A model generated the notes under the pieces. That model was not told the DNA's origin, made no database searches, and saw only the letters and a list, made by a program, of their open reading frames with translations. The position numbers and the translations under genes are program-made. Shown here in pieces: positions 1 through 7,399 of a stretch of DNA of 13,059 nt (position 1 is the stretch's first letter; every line of letters starts with the position of its first letter). Source of the DNA: Rhizobiales bacterium TMED168 (lineage in GTDB: Bacteria > Pseudomonadota > Alphaproteobacteria > MED-G09); the NCBI GenBank assembly GCA_002170885.2, contig NHHR02000012.1, forward strand, positions 1 to 13,059, given 5' to 3'.

Positions 1-1
1 A

Positions 2-250
2 GTAACAAAAATGATGGAAAATTCTTCTATTGATGGAAGTATGATAATTTTTTCTGAAACATTTACGGGCATTAAAGGAAGAACGCATTATGTAGCAATA
101 AGCTCCTCATCTCTTGAGGGAGTTCTCTCTAATTTAAATGGTTCCTTATCAAGTCCCGAAGGAAAAAATTATCTCAAGAGAGCCAAAAAATTTAGAAAAG
201 TAATGAATACTTCACTATATAGTTTAGTAAAAAGTTGGGAAGCTAAATAG
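2..250 (+). CDS. 3' end of an unrecognised gene (partial, runs off the left edge)
   Basis: The reading frame is open from the left edge to a TAG stop at 248-250, so the visible 82 residues are probably the C-terminal part of a longer protein. The two ATGs at 11-16 could instead be a start, but no Shine-Dalgarno sequence can be judged with only ten bases upstream. The peptide is hydrophilic and Ser-rich in its middle (a run of four Ser before LEGVLSNLNG) and ends in a basic, helical-looking stretch (LKRAKKFRKVMN). There is no membrane segment and no motif that I recognise. It is followed by a clear terminator, which supports a real transcribed gene ending here. Function unknown. Confidence 0.5.
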   Translation, partial: VTKMMENSSIDGSMIIFSETFTGIKGRTHYVAISSSSLEGVLSNLNGSLSSPEGKNYLKRAKKFRKVMNTSLYSLVKSWEAK

Positions 251-274
251 ATTTTAATATAATTATTTAGCTAC

Positions 275-302
275 TTGAAGTTACAATAAAGCCCGCTATA
301 TT
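275..302 (+). promoter_or_regulatory. possible promoter of the MFS gene, overlapping the terminator
   Basis: TTGAAG (275-280) and TATATT (297-302) are separated by 16 nt and resemble sigma-70 -35 and -10 boxes. A start near 309 would leave a leader of about 20 nt. The -10 element lies in the terminator loop, so the two signals would share DNA. The match is imperfect in an AT-rich background. Confidence 0.3.
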
Positions 303-316
303 TTTAGCGGGTTTTT
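288..316 (+). terminator. rho-independent terminator
   Basis: A 7-bp perfect stem, CCCGCTA (292-298) with TAGCGGG (305-311), encloses a 6-nt loop and is followed by TTTTT (312-316). A-tract pairing on the 5' side (288-290) extends the stem. It ends the transcript of the left-edge gene and lies just ahead of the MFS gene. Confidence 0.88.
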
Positions 317-330
317 ATTTTAGAGGAAAA

Positions 331-1638
331 ATGTCTGATTTATCATTATGGCCAAGTAAAAAATATGCATGGTTTCTAACTACGCTTTTATTAGTAACCT
401 ATACTGTGTCTTTTATTGATAGGGCTATGATTAATCTTCTCATTGACCCCATTAGAACAGATTTAGATCTTTCAGATATTCAAATGGGTCAAATTCTAGG
501 TCCTGGTTTTATGATAAGTTACATTCTTTTTAGCTTACCTGTTGGAAGGATGGTTGACAAATTCAATAGAATTGTTGTTTTGATTGGAGGAATACTCCTT
601 TGGAGTTTGGCAACAGCTGCCCACGGATTTTCGAGCGACTATTATAGTCTTTTTGTCTCTCGTGCAGGTGTTGGTGCTGGTGAAGCAGCGGTAACCCCAG
701 CCTCGTGGTCTATTATTGCAGATTTATTTCGTCCTGAAGAAAGAGCCTTTCCAATGAGTTTTTATTTAATGGGTCCATATATTGGTCAGGGCTTAGCCCT
801 TCTTTTTGGAGGATTGATTATTCAACTTTACACAGTTCCAGTAGAAATTTTTGGTATTATTCTTCAACCATGGCAAATGATTTTTATACTTATTGCTATT
901 CCTGGATTTATTTTATCACTTGGTCTAGCATTTCTTTCAGATCCAGAAAGAAAAGGAATTATTAATAAAGAAAAACAAAAGGACGAATCTTTTATCGATG
1001 TTATTGCCTATATTAAAAGTAAATTTTCTGCCTACTTTACCTTAATGATTGCTGCCTCATTTATAGTTGTTCTTCTTTATACTTTTCAAGCTTGGGTACC
1101 TACATATATAGCTAGAATTCATGGCTGGGATTTATCAAGAGTTGGTTACCTTTTTGGAATAGTAACACTTATATCTGGTTCATTAGGAGTTCTTTCTGGT
1201 CCAGTATTAGAGAGATTTCTTGAAACAAAGGGTATCAAAAACTCAACACACTCAGTTTTTCTTATTTCTGCTTTAGCACTTGCAGTTATTCCTGCGTTAA
1301 CATTCTCATTTGTTTCGGAAAAATTGGTACTTTATGGAATGTTTATTATTAGTTTTTTTATTACTTTACCAATGGCATGTTTTGCATCTGGCCTTCAGAA
1401 AATGACGCCACAGAATTACAGGGGCTCCGTTTCGGGCTTATATGTTTTTATTATGAATATTGTTGGATTAAGTTTAGGTCCTACGGTCGTACCTTTTTTC
1501 ACAAGTGTTATTTTTCAAAGTGATATGTCTATTAATTTAGCACTAAGTTACACCTTCTTAATTTTTGGCCCTCTATCATTTACTATTTTCTTTTTTGGAA
1601 GAAAATCACTCAATAAAGAGTTGCAATCAGTTCATTAA
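331..1638 (+). CDS. MFS transporter, spinster-like family
   Basis: This is a 435-residue inner-membrane permease of the major facilitator superfamily, expected to have 12 helices. The N-half carries the MFS motif-A-like loop GRMVDKFNRI (residues 72-81, G..xD..xR) between helices 2 and 3. The strongly conserved RAGVGAGEAAVTPASWSIIAD (from residue 111) is typical of spinster-like and sugar-phosphate-permease-like MFS proteins. An early Asp-Arg pair (FIDRAMINLL, 28-37) is also usual for this group. A hydrophilic central loop at about 203-235 separates the two halves. The ATG has AGAGGA (322-327) only 3 nt upstream, a short but usable spacing. Length is normal. The substrate cannot be told; relatives move lipids, aromatic acids or other organic anions. 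The nearby receptor and Rieske genes make an organic acid or lipid plausible, but that is inference. The gene ends convergently against tRNA-Ala. Confidence 0.9.
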   Translation: MSDLSLWPSKKYAWFLTTLLLVTYTVSFIDRAMINLLIDPIRTDLDLSDIQMGQILGPGFMISYILFSLPVGRMVDKFNRIVVLIGGILLWSLATAAHGFSSDYYSLFVSRAGVGAGEAAVTPASWSIIADLFRPEERAFPMSFYLMGPYIGQGLALLFGGLIIQLYTVPVEIFGIILQPWQMIFILIAIPGFILSLGLAFLSDPERKGIINKEKQKDESFIDVIAYIKSKFSAYFTLMIAASFIVVLLYTFQAWVPTYIARIHGWDLSRVGYLFGIVTLISGSLGVLSGPVLERFLETKGIKNSTHSVFLISALALAVIPALTFSFVSEKLVLYGMFIISFFITLPMACFASGLQKMTPQNYRGSVSGLYVFIMNIVGLSLGPTVVPFFTSVIFQSDMSINLALSYTFLIFGPLSFTIFFFGRKSLNKELQSVH

Positions 1639-1652
1639 AAATTTTTTTAAAT

Positions 1653-1728
1653 TGGTGGAGCCAGACGGGATCGAACCGACGACCTTCTGGTTGCAAACCA
1701 GACGCTCTCCCAACTGAGCTATGGCCCC
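1653..1728 (-). tRNA. tRNA-Ala(UGC)
   Basis: Read on the - strand, the 76 nt fold as a full cloverleaf. The acceptor stem is GGGGCCA with TGGCTCC, the D arm is AGCTCAGTTGGGAGAGC, and the anticodon stem is TCTGG/CCAGA around loop TTTGCAA. The T loop is TTCGATC and the CCA end is encoded (1653-1655). The anticodon TGC is at 1693-1695. The G3:U70 wobble pair, the main identity element for alanyl-tRNA synthetase, is present (1726 with 1659). The T stem (GTCGG with CCGTC) carries an unusual U50-U64 mismatch. This is a single tRNA rather than the Ile-Ala pair of an rRNA spacer, and it lies downstream of yaaA and the hydroxylase on the same strand. Confidence 0.95.
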
Positions 1729-1739
1729 ACTGATAAACT

Positions 1740-1768
1740 CTTATAGGGCAAGTAAGAAAATACCTCAA
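1740..1768 (-). promoter_or_regulatory. promoter of tRNA-Ala
   Basis: On the - strand TTGAGG (1763-1768) and TATAAG (1740-1745) are spaced by exactly 17 nt. The predicted start, near 1733, would be about 5 nt before the tRNA 5' end at 1728. The -35 box is 16 nt past the stop codon of the upstream hydroxylase gene, so the tRNA probably has its own transcript. Confidence 0.65.
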
Positions 1769-1784
1769 CAAAAAATATTAATTA

Positions 1785-2408
1785 TTAATGTAGATCTTTT
1801 GTATAACCAGCAATTGTTTTGGTGGTTGAACTTTTAACAATATTTTTAGAAGTTTTAAATGTTCCCAATACATAATCAGCTAAAAGATTAGTGATACCCC
1901 AATTAAAATTTTCATTATGAAAATGATGCTGCATATGAGCTTCTTTCAATCTTTTCCCGATATTTGTTAATGGTTTATAATTTTTAGAATGATGAGCTAA
2001 ATGAATCCATTCATAAAAAAGATAATAAATAAATGTTGAAAAAATAGGGACTAATGCATTTTTAAAACTTAACAAAATGATCGAATAAAAAAGATAAGTT
2101 TGAATAAATAAGATAATAATTGCTAGGAATGGAGCAAATTGTAGATCGAGATTATCAGGGTCAGCATGATGGCCATGATGAAGCTTAATTTGAAATTTTT
2201 TTAACCAGTTATCTTTTTCATTTAATTGCTTATGTAATATAAATTTATGCGCATACCACTCGTAAAAAGGTGCTAAAAAAATTACTAATATAAATAAAGG
2301 CCATTTATTCCAAAGGTTAAAATGATCAACTAAATATCCTGAAATTATCGAAAAGATTATTAGAAATCTTATTGTGTGATGTTTGAAGAAATTATTAAAA
2401 ATTACCAT
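1785..2408 (-). CDS. fatty acid hydroxylase / sterol desaturase superfamily membrane protein
   Basis: The 207-residue protein is an integral membrane di-iron oxygenase type, recognised by its histidine clusters (numbered from a TTG one codon upstream of the chosen ATG). These are HKFILH (55-60), HHGHH (78-82), HLAHH (138-141 region) and HMQHHFHNE (159-167), the HX3-4H / HX2HH pattern of the fatty acid hydroxylase superfamily. Hydrophobic segments lie at about 15-28, 38-50, 93-115 and 119-135. Enzymes of this family hydroxylate or desaturate lipid chains, sterols or carotenoid rings; the substrate here is unknown. I chose the ATG at 2406-2408 over the preceding TTG (2409-2411). A GAAG at 2414-2417 is the only Shine-Dalgarno candidate. 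The gene begins about 11 nt after the yaaA stop, so the two are probably cotranscribed. Confidence 0.85.
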   Translation of the reverse strand: MVIFNNFFKHHTIRFLIIFSIISGYLVDHFNLWNKWPLFILVIFLAPFYEWYAHKFILHKQLNEKDNWLKKFQIKLHHGHHADPDNLDLQFAPFLAIIILFIQTYLFYSIILLSFKNALVPIFSTFIYYLFYEWIHLAHHSKNYKPLTNIGKRLKEAHMQHHFHNENFNWGITNLLADYVLGTFKTSKNIVKSSTTKTIAGYTKDLH

Positions 2409-2419
2409 CAAAGCTTCAA

Positions 2420-3187
2420 TTAATCTCTTAAGAAGACAGGGGAGTTTTCTGACGAGTCTTCTTTTGAATAATAATAACCATCAATATTGAAATCTCTAAT
2501 TTTTTCTTTTTTAATTTTATTTTTCAATATCCACGCAGCCATAAGGCCCCTAGCCTTTTTTGCATAAAAACTTATAATTTTATATTTATCTTTTGAGAAA
2601 TCCTTAAATACTGGAGATATAACATTAGTTGTTTTTTCAAGAACCTTAACAGAATTAAAATATTCATTTGATGCTAAATTTATAATTGTATTTGATTTTA
2701 AAGATTCTAGATCTTTAACTAATTGATCAGAAATCTCTTTATCCCAAAATTCATATAAATTTTTACCTTTGCTGGTTTTCAATTTTGTTCCCATCTCTAG
2801 TCTATATGGCTCAATAATATCTAGTGGTTTAAGCAAACCGTATAAACCTGATATTAGCCTTAAATGATTTTGGGAATATTCGAGATCTTTTTTCTCAAAA
2901 CTTTCAATATCCAAACCTTGGTAAACATCTCCTTTGAAGACAAATATTGCTTCTTTTGAATTTTTAGATTTCTCTTTAAGCCCTTTCCAAGACTTATATC
3001 TTTCGCTATTTAATGATGATAGTTTGTCACTTATATTCATAAGTTTTGATATTTCACTAGGTTTCTTTTTTTTCAGATCATTGATAAGAATTTTTGATTT
3101 TTCCAAGAGCAAAGGAATTGTGTATAAAGTATTGGTTTCCAATTTTTCATAATCAAGTGTTTTTGCGGGCGAAAGTAAAATTATCAT
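2420..3187 (-). CDS. yaaA: peroxide stress protein YaaA (DUF328/UPF0246)
   Basis: The 255-residue product matches YaaA along its whole length; the E. coli protein is 258 aa. Hallmarks are the N-terminal MIILLSPAKTLDYE (1-14), FKGDVYQGL (84-92), LISGLYGLLKPLDIIEPYRL (111-130), INLASNEYF (169-177) and IISFYAKKARGLM (204-216), ending in FLRD. In E. coli YaaA limits Fenton damage by lowering free intracellular iron during hydrogen peroxide stress and is under OxyR control. That role is transferred here by homology; I see no OxyR site that I could defend. The ATG start at 3185-3187 is fixed by the conserved N-terminus; its Shine-Dalgarno sequence is weak (GAGAT, about 9 nt upstream). It leads a short operon with the di-iron hydroxylase. 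Confidence 0.95.
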   Translation of the reverse strand: MIILLSPAKTLDYEKLETNTLYTIPLLLEKSKILINDLKKKKPSEISKLMNISDKLSSLNSERYKSWKGLKEKSKNSKEAIFVFKGDVYQGLDIESFEKKDLEYSQNHLRLISGLYGLLKPLDIIEPYRLEMGTKLKTSKGKNLYEFWDKEISDQLVKDLESLKSNTIINLASNEYFNSVKVLEKTTNVISPVFKDFSKDKYKIISFYAKKARGLMAAWILKNKIKKEKIRDFNIDGYYYSKEDSSENSPVFLRD

Positions 3188-3448
3188 TTTAATGTTATCT
3201 CAATCTAATTGAATCTATTAAATAAATTGAATATCTGAGTTAAAAAAATTTCAAATATCCATTTAAGTAAATATACATACAATATTTAAGATTACTAATA
3301 AATACTATTAAGGTATTTTTAAAGAAAAAAGTTTATTAATTGTAATTACTTAAATTATGAGCTAAGCAAAGTTAACAATAAAAATATTATTTATAAAGTT
3401 ATAATAAAATACTCAGGGTTTTTTACATTATTTAATATATGTTGTACG

Positions 3449-3489
3449 TATATAGTATCCATATAAATATTTTACACAATATATAGTAT
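3449..3489. repeat. pair of 10-nt direct repeats TATATAGTAT
   Basis: TATATAGTAT occurs at 3449-3458 and again at 3480-3489, start to start 31 nt, close to three helical turns. Such phasing fits a dimeric or cooperative regulator upstream of the receptor gene, but in DNA this AT-rich chance similarity is quite possible. Confidence 0.4.
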
Positions 3490-3515
3490 TTTTTTTAAAA
3501 TTTATTAAAAAAAAC

Positions 3516-3545
3516 TTGTATCTATTACCTTTAATATTTTATTAT
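3516..3545 (+). promoter_or_regulatory. possible promoter of the TonB-dependent receptor gene
   Basis: TTGTAT (3516-3521) and TATTAT (3540-3545) with an 18-nt spacer lie downstream of the direct repeats. They would give a leader of about 45-50 nt carrying the GGGGAG ribosome site. Many other AT hexamers nearby make the assignment tentative. Confidence 0.3.
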
Positions 3546-3599
3546 ATATTATTAAATATATAGAATTAATATTAATTAAATTCTTTGGGGAGATTTTAA

Positions 3600-6056
3600 A
3601 TGAGAAAATTTATATCACTTTTTTCAATGCTAACTTTTGTTTTAGTTGGAACATATTCTCAAAATGTTCTTGCGCAAAGCAGTCGTTTAGATATTGAAGA
3701 AATCGTTGTTACTGGTACAAAAAGAGATATTGGCCAACAAGATGCGGCGATAGCTGTTTCAGCTATAACTGAACAAGCATTTAATAACACTTTTGCTAAT
3801 GAAGTTACAAATTTGGGTGCTTTAGTTCCAAACTTAACTTTAACTACCCAACCTGGCTTTAATGCTGTTTCTGGTGGTATTAGAGGTACGGGTAGTGTTT
3901 CCATTCTAGTTACTGAAGATCCTTCAGTTGCTTTTTTAATTGATGACTTTGGTCTAAATCACGTTCAATCTCAATTTGTTGAAATGTTTGATATTGAACA
4001 AATTGAAGTTTATCGAGGACCACAAGGTACATTATTCGGTAAAAATTCAACTGGTGGTGTTATTTCTGTAACAACAAAGAAACCTGTATTGGATGAATTT
4101 TCTGGAGAGTTTAGTGCATTAGCTGGTCAGTATGATTGGAATGAGGGAAGTATTAATAAATTCAAACTTGCCCTAAATGTTCCTATCGTTGAAGGAAAAC
4201 TTGCAATGAGAGTTGCTGCCATTTGGGATAAAGATCAAGGCTTTTATACTAACTCTAAACCTGCAAGTGATTTCCCTGGACCAACATTTTTTAATCCAAC
4301 AGGTACATGGCCTGATGACGGGACATCTCTTGCAAATATGGGTGATGGAGGTGATCTAGGCGGTAAAGATGTTTTAGCTGCAAAAATTAAGTTTTTATAT
4401 GAAGCTTCTCCAACATATTCAGCTCTTTTAACTTTTGAGTTAAGTAAAGACGACTCAGGAACACCTGCTGCTGTTAATGAAACAGAGTGTCCAAGTAGTA
4501 TGTTATTCTGTCTTCTAGGTTTTAGTGGAATCCATACCCCATCTCCAAATTGGGGTGGAGAGAAATGGACAAATGTATATGAAACAGGTGAAAGCTTTCA
4601 CTGTAATGCAGTTCTTTCGACTTGTAAGGGTCATAGAATGGATAGTAAAGGTGTTTTCTTAAATCAAACATTCGCTATTGGAGATTACTTAACTTTAAAA
4701 TCTATAACCGGATATAGAAATCACAAAGAACTTAATGCAAGTACTTATACAGGCGAAGCTTTTGCAAGCTTGTATGATGCCTCTAGAAATACAGATAGAG
4801 ACCAAATGCAACAAGAATTTCGTCTAACTAGTGAGTATGATGGTCCATTTAATTTTACTGCTGGTGTAAGTTATGCAGAAGATAATTTAAATTTTGCTGC
4901 TTATGCTGCTGTTGGTCTTCAATGGTTCTTGGGTGTTCCTGGTTATATTCATACTGATTACTCATCAACTGCAACTCACCAAAACAGAACAAGTAAAGCC
5001 TTCTATTTTGATTTTACATATGAATTAAATGAAGCTTGGAGAGTTTCTGCTGGTGTTCGTGAAACACAAGATGAGAAAACATTTGTTCGTGAGACTGGTA
5101 CTAATGGTGTTAATTCACTTGGACGAGCTAATAATAACATTAGCACAGGTGGATTTACTCGTGATGATGATGTTCCACAATTCCATACTGATTGGTTGAG
5201 CTGTGACCTAAGAGAAATTTGTGTCAATAATACAGATGATTGGAGTGAAACAACTTATAGATTAGTTCTCGATTATACTATGAACGAAGATGTTATGTTC
5301 TACGGATCACTAGCTACTGGCTTTATGGCTGGTGGATATACCGAAACATGTTCAACAACTTATTCATGTGCATATCCATACGACCCTGAAACAAACACAA
5401 ATATTGAATTAGGAATGAAGGGTGATTTTATGGATGGTCGTTTAAGATTAAATATTTCAATCTTTAATACCGAATTTGAGGATTTACAAAGAAATCAGGT
5501 TCTTCCTTTACCTATTCCTCCATATCAGGAAACAATTAAAGTGAATGCTGGTAAGTCAACAAATAAAGGTATTGAAATAGAATTGAACTACCTTGTTACG
5601 GATAATTTCCGTATTGATGCTAACATAGCTACTCAAGATCATAAATATGATGTTTTCCTTTGGGATGAAACTCCTAATGATGGAATTGATAATCCAACTG
5701 ACTTCAGTGGTTTTGAACTTCCTTTCTCACCTGAATTAAGTTGGGGATTATCATTAACTTATGATCAAGATTTGGGTGCAAATGGTTCTTTAACATACAA
5801 TGTTTTAGGAAATTACCAGGATGAAGCTCAATCACAACCAACAAATCCAATATATAGTCAATTAGAAGATAGAACTCTAGTTGATGCAAATATTACTTGG
5901 AGAAATATTGATGATACTTATTGGGTTACCATTTATGGTAAAAACCTTACTGATGAAACATACAGAGTAGGGTCAAATAGCGTTGCTGGTTTATGGAACT
6001 TCACGCTCTTTGGCGAGCCTCTAGAGTATGGTATCGAAGCAGGGTATCGTTGGTAA
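3600..6056 (+). CDS. TonB-dependent outer-membrane receptor
   Basis: The 818-residue protein has a signal peptide (basic MRKF, a hydrophobic core to about residue 19, cleavage likely after VLA at 25). A TonB-box-like IEEIVVTGTKR follows at 32-42. The plug domain reaches about residue 160, with GGIRGTG, IEQIEVYRGPQGTLFGKNSTGGVISV and TTKKP. The 22-strand barrel closes with YGIEAGYRW; the terminal aromatic fits Bam recognition. It imports a substrate into the periplasm using TonB/ExbBD energy. The style, with the VVTGTKR box and a large barrel with long loops, is that of the receptors abundant in sphingomonads and marine gammaproteobacteria, many of which take up organic compounds rather than iron chelates. 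All eight cysteines lie in four close pairs (297/304, 335/342, 535/541, 584/590). The start is supported by the Shine-Dalgarno GGGGAG and the signal peptide. A terminator follows directly, so it is probably monocistronic; the Rieske gene downstream suggests a linked substrate. Confidence 0.93.
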   Translation: MRKFISLFSMLTFVLVGTYSQNVLAQSSRLDIEEIVVTGTKRDIGQQDAAIAVSAITEQAFNNTFANEVTNLGALVPNLTLTTQPGFNAVSGGIRGTGSVSILVTEDPSVAFLIDDFGLNHVQSQFVEMFDIEQIEVYRGPQGTLFGKNSTGGVISVTTKKPVLDEFSGEFSALAGQYDWNEGSINKFKLALNVPIVEGKLAMRVAAIWDKDQGFYTNSKPASDFPGPTFFNPTGTWPDDGTSLANMGDGGDLGGKDVLAAKIKFLYEASPTYSALLTFELSKDDSGTPAAVNETECPSSMLFCLLGFSGIHTPSPNWGGEKWTNVYETGESFHCNAVLSTCKGHRMDSKGVFLNQTFAIGDYLTLKSITGYRNHKELNASTYTGEAFASLYDASRNTDRDQMQQEFRLTSEYDGPFNFTAGVSYAEDNLNFAAYAAVGLQWFLGVPGYIHTDYSSTATHQNRTSKAFYFDFTYELNEAWRVSAGVRETQDEKTFVRETGTNGVNSLGRANNNISTGGFTRDDDVPQFHTDWLSCDLREICVNNTDDWSETTYRLVLDYTMNEDVMFYGSLATGFMAGGYTETCSTTYSCAYPYDPETNTNIELGMKGDFMDGRLRLNISIFNTEFEDLQRNQVLPLPIPPYQETIKVNAGKSTNKGIEIELNYLVTDNFRIDANIATQDHKYDVFLWDETPNDGIDNPTDFSGFELPFSPELSWGLSLTYDQDLGANGSLTYNVLGNYQDEAQSQPTNPIYSQLEDRTLVDANITWRNIDDTYWVTIYGKNLTDETYRVGSNSVAGLWNFTLFGEPLEYGIEAGYRW

Positions 6057-6086
6057 ATAATTAGTTATATTTACTAATAAATAATT

Positions 6087-6113
6087 AAACCCCGTTTTTG
6101 ACGGGGTTTTTTT
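6087..6113 (+). terminator. rho-independent terminator after the receptor gene
   Basis: A 9-bp perfect stem, AAACCCCGT (6087-6095) with ACGGGGTTT (6101-6109), has the 5-nt loop TTTTG and runs into a T tract ending at 6113. It lies 30 nt past the receptor stop codon and separates the receptor transcript from the Rieske gene. Confidence 0.92.
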
Positions 6114-6139
6114 ATTATTAAAATAAATATATCTAATTT

Positions 6140-6145
6140 TATAAT
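6140..6145 (+). promoter_or_regulatory. possible -10 box for the Rieske/NTF2-like operon
   Basis: A perfect TATAAT lies 27 nt beyond the terminator and about 60 nt before the Rieske start. No convincing -35 box is seen at 16-18 nt upstream, so it is only a candidate; the terminator implies that some promoter must lie in 6114-6190. Confidence 0.3.
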
Positions 6146-6204
6146 GACTATATTTTAATTTTAAAAATATTTGTGTAATATTAATTCTTTGTTAAGGAAA
6201 AATT

Positions 6205-7377
6205 ATGGACAGAAAAGAAGAATATAATAAAATTGCTGAAAAAATAGTTGGACATGTAAAGAACGGAACTACCGATCAAGCTCAAAGTGTTATTTCGATC
6301 CCAACATCGGATTATACTTCTGATGAAAGATGGACTTCTGAGATGAATAATATTTTTCAGACATTACCTTTAATGGCTGCCATGACAATAGAAATTCCCA
6401 ATCCTGGAGATTATAAATCGCTAGAAATTACTGGTATTCCAATTCTTATAACCAGAGATAAAAATGGAAAAATTAATGCATTTAGAAATGTTTGTACTCA
6501 CCGAGGCGCAATAATAACAGAGCCTGGCATAGGAAATAAAAGTAGATTTTCATGCCCTTATCATGGTTGGACCTATTCCAATACAGGAGATTTGATAGGC
6601 GTTACTGACAAAGATAAATTCGGTGATTTTGATCCAAGCTGTCATGGTTTAGTGAAGCTATCTTGTGAAGAGTTAGGAGGAATGATTTTCATTTCTTTGT
6701 CTAAAGACCAGGACATAAATTTTAAAGATTTTTTAGATGGAATGCTTCCAGAAATTGAACATTTTAAATTAGAAAACTGGTATTACCATGGTTTTAAAGT
6801 TATCGAAGGAGCAAATTGGAAAATTGCCTTTGATGGGTATCTTGAGGGGTATCATTTCACTACCGCTCATAAAGATACTATAGCTAATATGACTATGAAT
6901 GATATTATGGATTTTAGCGCATTTGGTCCTCATTTAAGAATAGCCTTTGCATCTACCAATATTGAAGAAATTTTTGAATTACCAAAAGAGGAATGGTGGA
7001 AGAAAGAAGGTAGCGGTGTAGATTTTGTAAGAACAATATTTCCTAATATTGCTATTTCACTTGGCTTAGGAATTGGTCAAATTGCTCAAATTCTTCCGGG
7101 CAAAACACCGAATGAAAATACGACGATCTTACATTATATTGCTCCAAACCCTCCAAAGAATAATGATGAATTAGCAGAGCTTGATCAAAATATGGAATTT
7201 TTAAGAAATGTAGTGAATGATGAGGATTATTTGCTAGGAATTGAAATTCAAAAAGGGCTTAACTCACAATCAAATGATAGCGTCTTATTTGGACGAAATG
7301 AGAAAGGAAATCAATTTTTTCATAAGTATGTTGATTATTATGTCGACGATAAAATTAAAGAACCCCCAAAACTATAA
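6205..7377 (+). CDS. Rieske non-heme iron oxygenase, large (alpha) subunit
   Basis: The 390-residue protein is a ring-hydroxylating-type oxygenase. The N-terminal Rieske [2Fe-2S] domain (about 60-165) has C97-x-H99, then 17 residues, then C117-x2-H120 (motifs NVCTHRG and CPYHGWTY). The C-terminal catalytic domain has NWKIAFDGYLEGYHFTTAH (204-222), giving the bridging Asp210 and the mononuclear-iron ligands His217 and His222. Asp341 in NDEDYLLGIEIQKGL is the likely third ligand. Such enzymes insert oxygen into aromatic or alicyclic substrates or demethylate amines and ethers, with electrons from a reductase (and often a ferredoxin), neither of which is encoded here. The start is supported by AAGGA (6194-6198) 6 nt upstream. 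The NTF2-like gene begins 22 nt later on the same strand and is probably cotranslated. The substrate is unknown. Confidence 0.92.
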   Translation: MDRKEEYNKIAEKIVGHVKNGTTDQAQSVISIPTSDYTSDERWTSEMNNIFQTLPLMAAMTIEIPNPGDYKSLEITGIPILITRDKNGKINAFRNVCTHRGAIITEPGIGNKSRFSCPYHGWTYSNTGDLIGVTDKDKFGDFDPSCHGLVKLSCEELGGMIFISLSKDQDINFKDFLDGMLPEIEHFKLENWYYHGFKVIEGANWKIAFDGYLEGYHFTTAHKDTIANMTMNDIMDFSAFGPHLRIAFASTNIEEIFELPKEEWWKKEGSGVDFVRTIFPNIAISLGLGIGQIAQILPGKTPNENTTILHYIAPNPPKNNDELAELDQNMEFLRNVVNDEDYLLGIEIQKGLNSQSNDSVLFGRNEKGNQFFHKYVDYYVDDKIKEPPKL

Positions 7378-7389
7378 TAACATTTCATA

Positions 7390-7393
7390 GAGG
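7390..7393 (+). promoter_or_regulatory. ribosome binding site that fixes a TTG start
   Basis: GAGG (within AGAGGTG, 7389-7395) lies 6 nt before the TTG at 7400. The frame is closed by TAG at 7388-7390, and the first in-frame ATG is about 30 codons into the domain, so TTG is the best start. Confidence 0.6.
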
Positions 7394-7399
7394 TGTATT

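Larger units (their letters stand above)
3188..3599. other. AT-rich divergent intergenic region between yaaA and the TonB receptor gene
   Basis: These 412 nt hold no credible gene: all frames are quickly closed and the sequence is mostly A/T with long homopolymer runs. It must contain the promoters of yaaA (leftward) and of the receptor gene (rightward). It holds a 10-nt direct repeat (3449-3458, 3480-3489) and a good Shine-Dalgarno, GGGGAG (3587-3592), for the receptor. The length is exceptional in a window where most gaps are under 150 nt, which suggests a regulated promoter or a small RNA. Confidence 0.6.

Noticed and set aside
1635..1650. Palindrome TTAAAAA..TTTTTAA between the MFS gene and tRNA-Ala, as a bidirectional terminator
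   Set aside because: The stem is A/T only with a 2-nt loop and overlaps the MFS stop codon; such a hairpin is weak and common by chance in this composition.
1653..1728. tRNA-Ala as an integration site for a genomic island
   Set aside because: No integrase, no second copy of the tRNA 3' end was noticed, and the flanks are ordinary genes of similar composition.
1785..2408. Beta-carotene hydroxylase (CrtZ) as identity of the histidine-box protein
   Set aside because: Histidine clusters are shared by the whole superfamily, and no carotenoid gene is nearby, so only the superfamily can be claimed.
2934..3152. Open frame antisense to yaaA and similar frames opposite the receptor, Rieske-partner, Anbu and ATP-grasp genes
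   Set aside because: They lie entirely inside well identified genes, have no ribosome sites or recognisable motifs, and are explained by codon bias of the real frame.
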